Positions 37,601-48,300 are shown, counted from the first letter of the stretch. The stretch: 64,000 bases of DNA from Podarcis raffonei (GCF_027172205.1 NC_070614.1:47122001-47186000), one strand, 5' to 3'. Made by a program: numbers and translations. Notes: generated from the letters alone by a model not told the origin.

Positions 37601-38050
37601 ATGAAGTTTTTCTTATTCTTGTTTTCTTTGGCAGCCTTTCCAAAATGTAAGTGTGTTTTCGGTGGAAAGTTGAGAAGTATTGGAGATGATTGGATGACGC
37701 TCAAACATTAATTGAAACATTCTCTGCTTTTAGGGGTCTTCTCAGACGTTCAGCTTGTATTGTCTGGGTCAGGAATGGTGAGGCCAGGAGAGAACCTCAA
37801 CCTGCTCTGTAAGGTCACAGGCTTCTCCATCTCCACTCAGCATTATGTGTGGCACTGGGTCCGCCAAGCACCTGGGAAAGGGCTAGAATGGACTGGAAGC
37901 ACACACCCCTATGACGGGGGAAAGTGGTATGCCCCTTCTCTGAAGAATCGTGCAAGAATTTCATCAGACAAATCCAGGAACGAGGTCTCCCTCCAGCTGA
38001 ACACCCTCACAGCTGCAGATTCGGCCATGTATTTCTGTGTCCGAGAATAC
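37601..38050 (+). CDS. IGHV: IGHV segment V2 (clan II-like), open but weak RSS
   Basis: Leader exon 37601-37646 (MKFFLFLFSLAAFPK), 87-bp intron, V exon 37734-38050; mature V from 37745 (DVQLVLSGSGMVRPGENLNL). Conserved Cys, [34 protein letters not shown] and YFCVREY are all present and open, resembling clan II (IGHV4-like). FR2 ends EWTGS where relatives have EWIA or EWIT. Its RSS nonamer is poor, so rearrangement may be inefficient. Close paralogue of V4. Confidence 0.9.
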
Positions 38051-38089
38051 CACAGTGAGATAAGGTCTACTGGGGCTGTGTATAAAAAA
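38051..38089 (+). other. V2 RSS with degenerate nonamer
   Basis: Heptamer CACAGTG (38051-38057), 23-bp spacer, nonamer TATAAAAAA (38081-38089), which keeps only the central As of ACAAAAACC. Confidence 0.85.
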
Positions 38090-38530
38090 GGAGGAACTGC
38101 TTCTGAATGCAGAATCCCCGCTTGTAATTGCTGAGTAATAAATATGCTGTGTAAAGATACTTAACCGAGCAATCCTGTGCTCTGCTGATGCTGGGGAGGG
38201 AACAATTATGTTGCAGCATTTTGGTTATTAGCCAAATGAAGGCATGGTATGAGCATTTACTATGTGACTCAACATCTTTGCTTTCGATGAAATTATGAGA
38301 TGTGGTGAATGTTGGACCCAAAGCCTAGCAGGGAAGTGGCAAGGACATGCACACAAGCCCCGCTCTCAGAGACTTCACATACAGTGGTCACCCTCAATCC
38401 TCCAACACCACTCCTTCTGCCTGTGTTTGGGACTGTGTGTTTCTTTGCCTTAGCATTATTAGGCATAACCTCAAAACTGCATTTGTAGGAGCTAGCAGAG
38501 CTCCATCAAGTAAGCCAGCTTCCTCACATT

Positions 38531-39041
38531 CCCAGATTATCATAGAATCATAGAATCATAGAGTTGGAAGAGACCACAAGGGCCATCGAGTCCAACCCCC
38601 TGCCAAGCAGGAAACACCATCAGAGCACTCCTGACATATGGTTGTCAAGCCTCTGCTTAAAGACCTCCAAAGAAGGAGACTCCACCACACTCCTTGGCAG
38701 CAAATTCCACTGTCGAACAGCTCTTACTGTCAGGAAGTTCTTCCTAATGTTTAGGTGGAATCTTCTTTCTTGTAGTTTGGATCCATTGCTCCGTGTCCGC
38801 TTCTCTGGAGCAGCAGAAAACAACCTTTCTCCCTCCTCTATGTGACATCCTTTTATATATTTGAACATGGCTATCATATCACCCCTTAGCCTCCTCTTCT
38901 CCAGGCTAAACATGCCCAGCTCCCTTAGCCGTTCCTCATAAGGCATCGTTTCCAGGCCTTTGACCATTTTGGTTGCCCTCCTCTGGACACGTTCCAGTTT
39001 GTCAGTGTCCTTCTTGAACTGTGGTGCCCAGAACTGGACAC
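38531..39041 (-). mobile_element. CR1 LINE 3' end
   Basis: Starts with reversed terminal octamer units (ATCATAGAATCATAGA). The minus strand encodes the CR1 ORF2 C-terminus: [57 protein letters not shown] and [16 protein letters not shown]. 5'-truncated; this last piece is open. Confidence 0.92.
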
Positions 39042-39042
39042 A

Positions 39043-39074
<32 letters not shown>
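39043..39074. repeat. (GAT)n microsatellite
   Basis: About ten GAT units at the truncated end of the CR1. Confidence 0.9.
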
Positions 39075-39075
<1 letters not shown>

Positions 39076-39401
39076 CCATTTATTTTATTTTACTCTTACA
39101 TTACTACAATGTTACAATAAAAAACCATCTTTTAACATTTTTTGCATTACATTCTCTCCCCCCCAATTATCCTTGATTAATTTCACCCTTTTATATCCCT
39201 GTGACTTCCCTCCACCTGTGTTTGGCATCATTAAGTTTGCTACTGTATCCTTTAATTTGTGTTTAAACAATATATTTAAAATATTAACCATAACATATTG
39301 TACCTCTTTTATCATAACTTTGTGGATTTCAGACTAAACATATCATTCTTTTGGAACTGTTTTACCATATATTCACCTACACATTCCCATTCTTTCTTTA
39401 A

Positions 39402-39510
39402 GTTTTGATTAGATAAAGTCCCGTCAGTAGCAGAATGGCCAATTAAATTTTGTGAATTCCTTGAATTGGCCAAAATGACGGCAGCAATTAGATTTCAATC
39501 TAATCAAAAC
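39402..39510. repeat. 109-bp nested palindrome
   Basis: Exact 13-bp inverted ends GTTTTGATTAGAT / ATCTAATCAAAAC (39402-39414, 39498-39510), with inner paired blocks CCGTCA/TGACGG and GGCCAATT/AATTGGCC around a short loop. Could be a tiny MITE or a hairpin-forming remnant. Confidence 0.6.
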
Positions 39511-39758
39511 TTGATTCCCAGATGAATAACAATAGGAACATGACACTTTTAACACCAACCAGTTTTTTAAATGTTTCCATCCGTATTCCACTTCACATGC
39601 AGCCTGATGAAGAACTAAAGACTGCTTGCTATTGTGCAAGTTGCTCCAACGATGTTCTTGTCCTACAAGCCATTTATCAACCGACACATTTGCTGAAATA
39701 TTTGTACCGACGGAAACCCCATGAAGCACCCAGGAGTCAAACTTTGTTCTGTGAAAGG

Positions 39759-39999
39759 CAGGCATGTCCAAAGTCCATTTGGGGGGCCTAATCCGGCTCC
39801 CTGGCTGGTTTTATCTGACCCCGAGACAGTTTATTTATTGGGGTCAAATCCTTAGAAAAGCTCAACAAGTACAATCCTAAAAAAAGCTCAAGAACTTTGG
39901 GGTAAAATCCTAAAAGAAGCTCAAGAACTTTGGTCAGCCCTCATGCACATTCACTTCATCAAATCTGGCCCTTGTTGGAAAAAAGCTTGGGCACCCCTG
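39759..39999. mobile_element. hAT-type MITE
   Basis: Ends CAGGCATGTCCAAAG and CTTGGGCACCCCTG, the CAGGGGTG-type inverted ends of Charlie-like hAT elements, with an 8-bp near duplication (GTGAAAGG 39751-39758, GTGTAAGG 40000-40007). Confidence 0.65.
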
Positions 40000-40632
40000 G
40001 TGTAAGGCTTTATTGCAGTTGCTGTCTTGCATCATCATATAGCAGTCTTCTTACATTTCCAGCATTTTACAACCAAATCTTTGGCATCAGTGTCAGGAAT
40101 CTGTGGTGAATGTCCATCTTTCCTTTTGTTAACAACCACTGGCAGACAATTCCACAATAATATTTCTCTTTCATTGCTGAACTATTCCTCATAGTTTTTA
40201 ATGAATTGGGAACCTAAAAGTGCCATTTTTGGCATTGAACTCACACCTCCTACCCTACAGCTCTCTGTAGCATAGCTGTCAACTTTTCCCTTTTCTTGTG
40301 AGGAACCCTATCCGGAATAAGAGAATTTCCCTTTAAAAAAAGGGAAGTGTTGACAGCTTTGCTCTGTAGATTTCATGAGAAATTGTTTGCCATTCCTGAA
40401 ATCATGCCTTCATTTTATACTTCAAATCATTTTATACTTACTGTATAAAAACAGAGAGCATTTGTGGAAGGCCTGATTGACTCTTTTATCTGGAGGTATA
40501 TGTAAATGCACGGTCAGCTTCCTGTTTAAATCAGCCAGACTCCCTCCCAGCTACAGCTACACCAAAAGGCAGAACGCTCTGTAGATACAGGATCACTTTC
40601 AGTCAATGCATCTCAAAGCTCAAGTTGGGAAA

Positions 40633-41074
40633 ATGCTGCTTTTATTTCCAATTGTTTTCCTTTCAACCATCTTTGGGGGTAATTTTTCTCCGTTTCCTGA
40701 TAGGGGTGTGTTCAGATCTTGAGGTTAACACGAAGGGGGTCTTAATAGTATATCTCTTTCTCCCTAGGTGCCCAAACAGAGGTTCGGCTGGAGGAGTCTG
40801 GAGGAGATGTCAAAAGGCCTGGGGAGTCTACCCGCCTTTCCTGTCAAGCCTCTGAGTTCACCTTTGGCAGATACTGGATGAGCTGGGTGAAAAAGGCTCC
40901 TGGGAAGGGCGTCGAATGGGTGGGAGAAATACAGCCAGATTCAACTAGCATTACTTACTTGGATAAATTCAAAGGACGATTCACCATCTCCAGGGACAAT
41001 TCAAACAGCTTGTTGTATCTGCAAATGTACAACTTGAAACCTGAGGACACGGCTGTGTATTACTGTGCAAGACG
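40633..41074 (+). CDS. IGHV: IGHV segment V3 (clan III-like), apparently functional
   Basis: Leader 40633-40678 ([15 protein letters not shown], identical to V1), 89-bp intron, V exon 40768-41074; mature V from 40779 ([20 protein letters not shown]). [17 protein letters not shown], the [20 protein letters not shown] framework and YYCARR are open. The usual WVRQ is WVKK, a departure from the other members. Octamer variant ATGTAAAT at 40500-40507. Paralogue of V1 by block duplication (33.8-38.4 versus 40.4-45.6 kb). Confidence 0.93.
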
Positions 41075-41113
41075 CACAGTGAGAGGAAGTGAATCTGAAG
41101 GCAGGCAAAAACC
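41075..41113 (+). other. V3 RSS (23-RSS)
   Basis: CACAGTG (41075-41081), 23 bp, GCAAAAACC (41105-41113). Confidence 0.95.
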
Positions 41114-41168
41114 GCCCTCTGCTTATGGTAGCTAAGATCATTCAGCTGCAAGAGACCGGAGAAAACTA

Positions 41169-41416
41169 CAGTGGTACCTCGGAAGTTGAACGGAATTCGT
41201 TCCGGAAGTCTGTTCGACTTTCAAAACGTTTGGAAACCAACACATGGCTTCCAACTGGCTGCAGGAAGCTCCCACAGGCAATTGGAAGTCGTTGAAGCCC
41301 CGTTGGATGTTTGGCTTCCAAAGAACGTTCACAAACCGGGGCACTCACTTCCGGGTTTGCAGCTTTCAGAAGCAAAAACTTTCGACTCAAGATGTCCTGG
41401 ATCCAAGGTACGACTG
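41169..41416. mobile_element. Tigger-like MITE
   Basis: CAGTGGTACCTCGGAAG ... AAGGTACGACTG between TA dinucleotides, 55 bases past the V3 RSS. Absent at the matching place after V1. Confidence 0.75.
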
Positions 41417-41775
41417 TATTCTGAGACAAGTTTGATCTTGTCTTTTCTTGGGTTCCCATTCAGAAAGAGATATCCACCCACTGATACAGCTGTAAATGTG
41501 TGGACTGTCCTTAGTCAAGTTACAATGGACATACTAGGTCAGGGGCAAATCCTGTCATCATGATGATGCTCTTCTTTCAGACTGGGCATCTGAATGCCAT
41601 CAAGAATGACAATTCTCACGTCTCATGTCTCTGCTTTCTATGTTTCCCTTTTCACAACCTACTTTTCTGAAACACAAAGGTGCAGAACACTCTCACAATG
41701 CTTTTCAGAAAACAAAGCAATGAAAGAAACCTTATGGTACTTCTCCCATCATTCCCCAATCTCTCAATCCAAATA

Positions 41776-42099
41776 CAGTGGTGCCCCGCAAGATGAATGC
41801 CTCGGAAGACGAAAAACTCGCAAGACGAAAGAGTTTTTCGTTTTTTGAGTTGCTTCGCAAGACGAAAACGAAAACGTCTTGCAAGTTTGTTTCCTTTTTC
41901 TTAAAAACAAGTTGCGACTTGACTTCGAGGAGCAACTCATAGCACGCGGTGTGGTAGCCTTTTTTGAGGTTTTTGAAGACTTTGGTGATTTTTGAAGCTT
42001 TTCCAAAACTTCTTTTGAAACTGTGCTTCGCAAGATGAAAAAATCGCAAGACGAAAAAACTCGCGGAACGAATTAATTTCGTCTTGCAAGGTACCACTG
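41776..42099. mobile_element. Tigger-like MITE, AAGACGAAAA subfamily
   Basis: CAGTGGTGCCCCGCAAGA ... TCTTGCAAGGTACCACTG flanked by TA; internal AAGACGAAAA repeats. A different body from the other copies but the same ends. Confidence 0.75.
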
Positions 42100-42267
42100 T
42101 ATACAAAACCAAAAGCGGTCCTGGCCTTTCTCCTTCAGCAAATGACAGGACTTTAAAAAGGTGATTCTATGCATGATAGGTGACGAAGAAACCAGTATGT
42201 CTGTTCTCCGTATCTAGCTGGAGCTGCAAATGATGCCATCTTTCAAAAGCTGAGGTTGAACTCTGGT

Positions 42268-42686
42268 AAAATTATTTTATTTATTCATTCATTCATACAT
42301 ACATACCCCACCCACTCTTGGTGGCTCCCACAAATTAAACGCATTATAAAGCATCACACATTAAAAACCTCCATAAACAGGGCTGCCTTCAGAAGTCTTC
42401 TAAAAGTCAGATAGTTGTTTATTTCCTTGACATCTGATGGGAGGGTGTTCCACAGGGTGGACGCCACCACCGAGAAGGCCCTTTGCCTGGTTCTCTGTAA
42501 CCTCACTTCTCCCAGGGAGGGTGTTGGAGCTCAGTGTCCAGGCAGAATGATGGGGAGTGGAGATGGTCCTTCAGGTACACTGGGCCAAGGCCGTTTAGGG
42601 CTTTAAAGGTCAGGAGCAACACTCTGAATTATGCTCGGAAACATCATGGGAGCCAATGTAGGTCTTTCAGGATGGGTGTTATGGTT
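42268..42686 (-). mobile_element. L2-type LINE 3' fragment
   Basis: GGGCTGCCTTCAGAAGTCTT, TCTAAAAGTCAGATAGTTG, GAGAAGGCCCTTTGCCTGG and GTGTCCAGGCAGAATGATGG align with the 3' part of the L2 at 13577-16390. The surrounding DNA (CTCTGGTAAA ... TTGGTGAACTGTGGACCC) matches 35230-35275 in the V1-V2 block, which lacks it. Confidence 0.8.
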
Positions 42687-43552
42687 GGTGAACTGTGGAC
42701 CCTTGTTCTGGAGTAAATTGGGGTTGCAGCTTAACACACACCTGTTGGGGGATTCCACAGGTCTATTCAGATGTTGTTAGTGTGTCTATGTGTCTAAGTA
42801 ACACAGCCATGTGTGACATTTCCCACCCACTCACCACTTTACCCAACTCAAAGATAAGAACCAAGGTGGAAAACAACAGTGTCTGTTAAGCTATGACATT
42901 CGCTATGTGTGTGTCCATGGCTCCCATATTGGGGAAGCTGGTGATTTATTGAAGTGGGACATTCTGCAACAAAAATTGACATATCTAGGTTTTTGTAATA
43001 AGGAACGCCAAGACTATTTAACATGAGCATAAGAGCATAATGAAAGTCCTGTCAGTTCCCCACACTACAAGTGAATTCCCTGTTCAGAAAACATTCAAAG
43101 TCATTAAAGGAACTTCATTAGACCTCTCTTCCTACCCTCCAATCCCTCATTCAAAATATGAACAGCTCAAAGTTAAATTATCTAAATTTGTTTTCAGTAC
43201 AGCTGTATGCTTGGTGCTCCTCCACCCTGCCCAACTTCACTGGACAGAAAATTCATCCATCTCTACTAACCCATAATTTCACACATTAAACATCTTCTCC
43301 CAAAACTGGGCCTCAGAACTCTTTGCTTCTTCTCCCTGTTTCTCAAAAGGGGGCAGGCATGGTATGGAGAAATCAAGATGCCTTCAGCTGTAACTGAAAT
43401 AAAACCACAATCCAAGTACTGTTGCTGTTTTCAGCTGTGAATCTAGTTATTTTTTAGACGTTTCCTTGATAACTATTTATGTGCAAATCCCGGGAGAGGT
43501 TGACTCCCTGAGAGACTTTCTCAAATTTGTCTCTGTTTCTTCAGCCTGTGCT

Positions 43553-44148
43553 TAGTGATACCTTGGTCTAAGAACAGTCCTGTTAACGAATGATTCGGGC
43601 AACGCATTCCACAAAACCAGAAGTAGGTGTTCTGGCTAGCGAACTTTGCCCCGGAAGACAATGTTGAGTTTTCTTAATATTGATGTGGTCAATGGTGCTA
43701 CTCAGAGGTGTGTGTAATTATAACCTGCATGGTGGCACATCTGTGAGCTCTTAACAATTCAACACACCTGTAGTATTTTAACAATTTAACTAATTAGCAC
43801 CGAATGCAGCAATGTGATACGGTAATTGATTATTTTGAAAACTGTATTTAAGTTGACCAAATGCTTTGTATGGTACTGGCTGGTGTAGAGTTGTGAGTTG
43901 CAGCTGTTTGATTATTATTTAAAAATAAAGCAAGCAAAGATATTGCGGGCACATTTTTATTCTGTATCCCCAGTCGCTGCGCAAACTTGGTTGGCGAAGA
44001 AAGTCCAAGAGATGAATGGAAGCCGACCGATGGAAGGGCACCGGTGATGGGAAGCTTCATTGGGGAAAGCACACCTTGGTTTAAGAACGTTTTCAGCTTA
44101 AGAACGGGCTTCCGGAATGCATTAAGTTCATAAACGGAGGTACCACTG
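43553..44148. mobile_element. Longer Tigger-like element
   Basis: Ends AGTGATACCTTGGTCTAAG and AACGGAGGTACCACTG; about 600 bp, with central DNA not shared with the short MITEs. The reverse strand has AATCAAACAGCTGCAACTC without a recognisable transposase. It interrupts sequence continuous at 36461-36480. Confidence 0.6.
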
Positions 44149-44149
44149 C

Positions 44150-44410
44150 ACATGGTTGTTAAATGTGCCTGAGTTGTTAACAGACCCCTACTCCCCTCCC
44201 CCAGCTATTATTCCCTGACTTTCCTAGGAAGAGGGACCAATTGTTAAACCATTCTGGGAATTGTAGCTCTGGGAGTAGAATTGGGATCTCTTAATGGCTC
44301 TCAGCACCCTTCACAATGTACATCTCCCATAATGCTTTGTGAGAAGGTTCAACTGTTTAAAGTAGTGCCACAGTGCTTTTAACTGCATGGTGTGGATGTG
44401 GCCTCAGGGT
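44150..44410. repeat. MITE-like dispersed repeat
   Basis: GAATTGTAGCTCTGGGAGTA, TACATCTCCCATAATGCTTT, AGTGCTTTTAACTGCATGG. The counterpart of 36474-37215 without BovB. Confidence 0.55.
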
Positions 44411-44620
44411 AATTTGGACAGTGAGCTGAAAGCATCTGCAAAAAGCCTGCCTCAACCAGCCATTTTCAATTGTAAATATTGGGTTTTGCTTTCTTCAAAT
44501 AGTCCCTCTATTACAACTTTGGGAAGGGAGGAGAGTCAGCGAGGAAGCCAGCAACAAACCCTATAACCAGAATTGCTTCTAGTACCTCCTTTTATGTTAG
44601 GAGTCACAGGGGAAGGCCTC

Positions 44621-44669
44621 ATGCAAATATCTCCAATAGTTTTAAAAAAGAATCCACTTCAATATAAAA
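44621..44669 (+). promoter_or_regulatory. V4 promoter: octamer and TATA box
   Basis: ATGCAAAT (44621-44628) and TATAAAA (44663-44669), 66 bases before the leader ATG. Confidence 0.85.
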
Positions 44670-44734
44670 TCTTCCCTTGCCTCCCACTTCAAGATCCCTT
44701 CTTTCCTCTCTTGTTAGGACATTACTTTGCTAAC

Positions 44735-45289
44735 ATGATAAAGTTCTTGTTGTTTTTGTTTTCTTTGGTGGCCTCTCAAAAATGTAAGTGTTTTTAACTG
44801 TCGGAAGTTCAGAAATATGCATCTATTTCATGTGGTGATTAGATGATTTTCAAGTGCTCACTGAAACCTCTGTTTTCAAGGGATTTGATTTATTTCAAGT
44901 ACAGTATTGATTAATTTCATGTGTGGATTGAATGCTGTTCAAACATTAATTGACAAATTCTCTGTTTTCAAGGGGTCTTATCAGACATTCAGCTTGAATT
45001 GTCTGGGCCAGGAATGAAGAGACCGGGAGAGAACCTCAGCCTGCTCTGTAAAGTCACGGGTTTCTCCATCTCCACTCAGCATTATGTGTGGCACTGGGTC
45101 CGCCAAGCACCTGGGAAAGGTCTTGATTTTATTGCAGGAGCAGACCCCAATGATGGGAGAAAGTGGTATACTCCTTCCCTGAAGAGCCGTACAGCTGTTT
45201 CTTCAGACAAGTCCAAGAATGAGCTCTCTCTCCAGCTGAACTCCCTGATAGCTGCAGACTCAGCCATGTATTTCTGTGTCCGAGAATAT
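44735..45289 (+). CDS. IGHV: IGHV segment V4 (clan II-like) with an enlarged leader intron
   Basis: Leader 44735-44783 (MIKFLLFLFSLVASQK, one codon longer than its relatives), V exon 44973-45289; mature V from 44984 (DIQLELSGPGMKRPGENLSL). [39 protein letters not shown] and YFCVREY are open; LEW is replaced by LDF at the FR2 end. The leader intron is 189 bp, not 86-89, because about 100 bp including the splice acceptor is duplicated. Paralogue of V2. Confidence 0.9.
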
Positions 45290-45328
45290 CACAGTGAATC
45301 AAGATCTATTGAGTTGTGTGCAAAAACA
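45290..45328 (+). other. V4 RSS (23-RSS)
   Basis: CACAGTG (45290-45296), 23 bp, GCAAAAACA (45320-45328). Confidence 0.95.
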
Positions 45329-45488
45329 GGAAGCTTTCAGAATGTAGAATCCCTGCTTCTGTTCAGAGACTAATAAAGTCTACTGCATAAAGACAATTAA
45401 CAGAGTAATCCTAAACTCAACTGATGCCGGGGAAGGGTAAGCTAGGTTGCAGCATTTTGGTTGGCCTAATGAAGGTATCTCCAAATAG

Positions 45489-45489
<1 letters not shown>

Positions 45490-45539
<50 letters not shown>
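45490..45539. repeat. (GT)n microsatellite
   Basis: Some 24 GT units, 160 bases past the V4 RSS. Confidence 0.95.
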
Positions 45540-45540
<1 letters not shown>

Positions 45541-45765
45541 TATTGCCATCAACATTTTTGCTTTTGATACAATTATGGTATGTGGTGAAAGTTGGACCTG
45601 TGATTTTCTTTATTATTATTTTCTAGAAATGTATGTAAATACAGGGTCATCTTCCTGTTTAAATCAGCCAGACTCCCTCTCAGCCACAGCTACAATGAAA
45701 GGAAGAACTCTCTGTAGACCTGGGACAATGTTCAGTCAATGCCTCTAGAAGCACAAGTGGGGGAA

Positions 45766-46122
45766 ATGCTACCTTTCCCTCAATCCCCCCCCCAGCCATC
45801 GTTGCAGTTTCCTCCCCTCCTTCTCATTTTCAGAACGGGGGGCTGTTCAATTCCTGAGCAAGGCCTTATAATGTACCACTTTCCAGATAGGTGTTCAATC
45901 TGAGGTCTACTCTCTCTATATGTCTTGGTTCCCTGGATGGTCTGGGTGTGACATTGTCCAGGGAGGGGACCAGAATACATGGGACACATAAACCAAGCTA
46001 CTTGGATAAAGAGAAGGTATGATGCAGCATCTCCAGAGACAATTCAAACAGCCACCTCTATCTGCGGGTGGACAACCTTGAACCTGGCGACACATCCATG
46101 TATTACTGTGTAAGACATACAG
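45766..46122 (+). pseudogene. IGHV pseudogene V5 (clan III-like)
   Basis: An upstream flank like that of V3 (TGTAAATACAGGGTCATCTTCC, CAGTCAATGCCTC) leads to a damaged leader at 45766 (MLPFP... with a C-run). A V-exon start (GGTGTTCAATCTGAGGTC, from 45891) jumps straight to framework 2-like sequence, so most of FR1 and CDR1 is deleted. FR3 (CTCCAGAGACAATTCAAACA, TATTACTGTGTAAGA) is recognisable but out of frame. The heptamer position reads CATACAG, so the RSS is lost as well. Not functional. Confidence 0.85.
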
Positions 46123-47380
46123 AGTGGAAGTAAATTTGAAGCCAGGCTAAAAGCTTCATTTGCTCACAGCTGCAAGGAAATGAATAAAACTATTGACAAC
46201 AAATGAGAGGAAGGGTTTGATTCCTCCATTTCCATACCTACCCTCAAAAAAGGGTGGCCATTCTTGCATATAGATTTGCGCACCAGAGCTCTCTCTAGGC
46301 AAGTTCTTCACACATCCGTTCTCAGTTCTTCTCAGTTCCCAGCTGGCAGTGAATTTCCCTCTTCATCTATGAAAGGACCATTATAGCACTTCTCTTTTTT
46401 ATATTATTTTTTATTGGTTTTCCAAATTATTACAGATTGGACCAAATTACTTTCATTTAATACAATTTCTTAGGAAAGATATCAGGTTTCCCGCTCCTGT
46501 TGCAAACATATGTCCATCACTTCCTCCTGTAGCCACTTCATGTCTTGGCGGTTCATCCATAGCAGGGACACACTCCCAGGTCACACCTGCTCTGCCTTTT
46601 GAGTTGGCAGACACGGGTTTAAGTGGCACAGCGGGATGCAGTGAACTCCCCAGAACCCACTGGGGAGCATTGCCAGGAATTTTACCTCATAAATCATGGC
46701 TTTCTCCTGCCAAAACCTCCCCACTGTGGAGAGCTACCACCATAAATTGTGACGTCAGCTGGAAACCATTATAGCACTACTCCTGCCTCACCCATTGCTG
46801 GCAAAACAGCCAACTACATGACCAATTCTGTTGCCTACAAAGGAGTGCTCTTTTTAAGCCTGCAGGGAATGGGTTTCTGCAGCTATATGGGCAACCCCTA
46901 ATACAAAGTTTCGGCAGTTGAAGGATTTTAGGACACAGGGTTCTCCTTGTTTTCAGGTGGGCTGAAACAAGGAACTGTCAAAATGCCTTGCCATGTGTTC
47001 TAATATTCTTGCTCAAAGCAAGATATTTATACATACACTATCCATTCCACAATAATTTTCTTTCTTTGCTGATCTATGTTATTACTTAATTTTTAATCTA
47101 TACTTTCGCCCACTTGATTTCATCATATTCCTCCTGCCCAGGTAAGCTAAGAAATTACTCCTTACCCTCCAGAGTACAGGCACAGGGTATGCATAAAGTG
47201 ACAAAGTTCCCAAAACCCTGTGTTTTATAGTGAAAGAGATACATAAACACACTACTGTAAACCACTGTGCAAACTGTACAGCAGCAAAGAATGATTATTA
47301 TTATTTTTACAAAGTCCATCCAGCTGTGTTTCCAGTCCTCCATTGCCGAAATTCTCCGTTGGTGCTTCTATACTGATAGG
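46123..47380. other. V5-V6 spacer
   Basis: The part from about 47040 (CATTCCACAATAATTTTC, GCTAAGAAATTACTCC) matches the upstream flanks of V7 (51960-52090) and V10 (62080-62220), so it belongs to the clan III duplication unit. The rest is unrecognised. Confidence 0.45.
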
Positions 47381-47381
47381 T

Positions 47382-47389
47382 ATGCAAAT
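47382..47389 (+). promoter_or_regulatory. V6 promoter octamer
   Basis: Exact ATGCAAAT about 104 bases before the leader ATG; a TTTTAA stretch follows about 30 bases later in place of a clear TATA box. Confidence 0.8.
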
Positions 47390-47492
47390 CTTCAGAGAGA
47401 TCTTCTTCTTTTAAGCAATCAGACACCGTTTCTTCTACTGCATACTTGAGACTGCTTTTCTCTCAACTCTCTCAAAGAATCAGACAAGAAAA

Positions 47493-47941
47493 ATGATAGT
47501 TTTCCTTCAACTTGTTTTCTTTTCAGCAGCTTGGGGAGGTAAATTCACCCTTCCAGTTGAAGAAAGCTGGTACATTCTGGGTGTTAATAACATGGATCTG
47601 GTCTCTCAATATGCCTTTCTTTCTAGGTGTCCAATTGGAGGTCCAGCTGGTTGAGTCTGGGGGAGATGTGAAAAGGCATGGGGAGTCCCTCCGCCTCTCC
47701 TGCCAAGCTTCTGGGTTCAACTTTGGGGACACTTACATGCACTGGGTGAGACAGGCTCCTAGGAAAGGCCTGGAATGGGTGGCTTTCATACACCCCACTT
47801 CAAATTACATTTACTACTTGGATAAAGTGAAGGGACACTTCAATATCTCCAGGGACAATTCCAGAAGCCTGCTCTATCTGCAAATGAACAGCCTTAAACC
47901 TGAGGACACGGCTGTGTATTACTGTGTAAGAGAGAGAAAGG
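47493..47941 (+). CDS. IGHV: IGHV segment V6 (clan III-like), apparently functional
   Basis: Leader 47493-47538 ([15 protein letters not shown]), 88-bp intron, V exon 47627-47941; mature V from 47638 ([20 protein letters not shown]). [20 protein letters not shown], the [20 protein letters not shown] framework and YYCVRERK are open. Its germline end after the second Cys is about two codons longer than in other members, adding charged residues to CDR3. Nearly the same leader as V10. An inverted orphan leader points at its 3' side (48092-48300). Confidence 0.93.
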
Positions 47942-47980
47942 CACAGTGAGAGAAAGTGAATCTGAAGCCTGGCAAAAACC
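47942..47980 (+). other. V6 RSS (23-RSS)
   Basis: CACAGTG (47942-47948), 23 bp, GCAAAAACC (47972-47980). Confidence 0.95.
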
Positions 47981-48091
47981 TTCGTTTGCTCATAGCTGCT
48001 CTCTGAGTTGATCCAGCTGTAAGAGACAGGAAAAAAAATTATTCAGATAATTTAGACCAATAATCTGCACTGGAACTGAGAAAAAAATCAC

Positions 48092-48300
48092 CTCCCAAGA
48101 TGACTAAAATGAAAACAATTGGAAATATATGTAGCATTTTCCCCACTTGGGATTTGAAAGGGGTTCACTGAAAGTGATCCTGTATCTACAGAGGGTTCTG
48201 TCTATGGCTGGAAAGGTGTCTGGCTGTTTTAAACAGGAAGCTAACCCTACATTTACATACAGATAAAAGTGTCACACTGGCCTTCCACAGACACTCTCTC
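48092..48300 (-). pseudogene. Inverted orphan IGHV promoter and leader exon
   Basis: Read on the minus strand this matches the V3 upstream region: GGAAGGCC, ACTTTTATCTG, octamer variant ATGTAAAT (48258-48251), AGCTTCCTGTTTAAA, TAGATACAGGATCACTTTCA, and a 46-nt leader exon from ATG 48137 to 48092 (MLHIFPIVFILVILG) with a GTGATT donor. Leader length and phase equal those of the other V segments. No V exon follows: going left the sequence runs into the 3' flank of V6 within about 60 bases. So it is the 5' piece of an inverted duplicate, cut off near 48030-48085. Confidence 0.85.

Noticed and set aside
37712-38134. V2 continuing as a longer protein past its RSS
   Set aside because: The frame runs through the heptamer and nonamer; germline V segments end at the RSS, so the extension is not coding.
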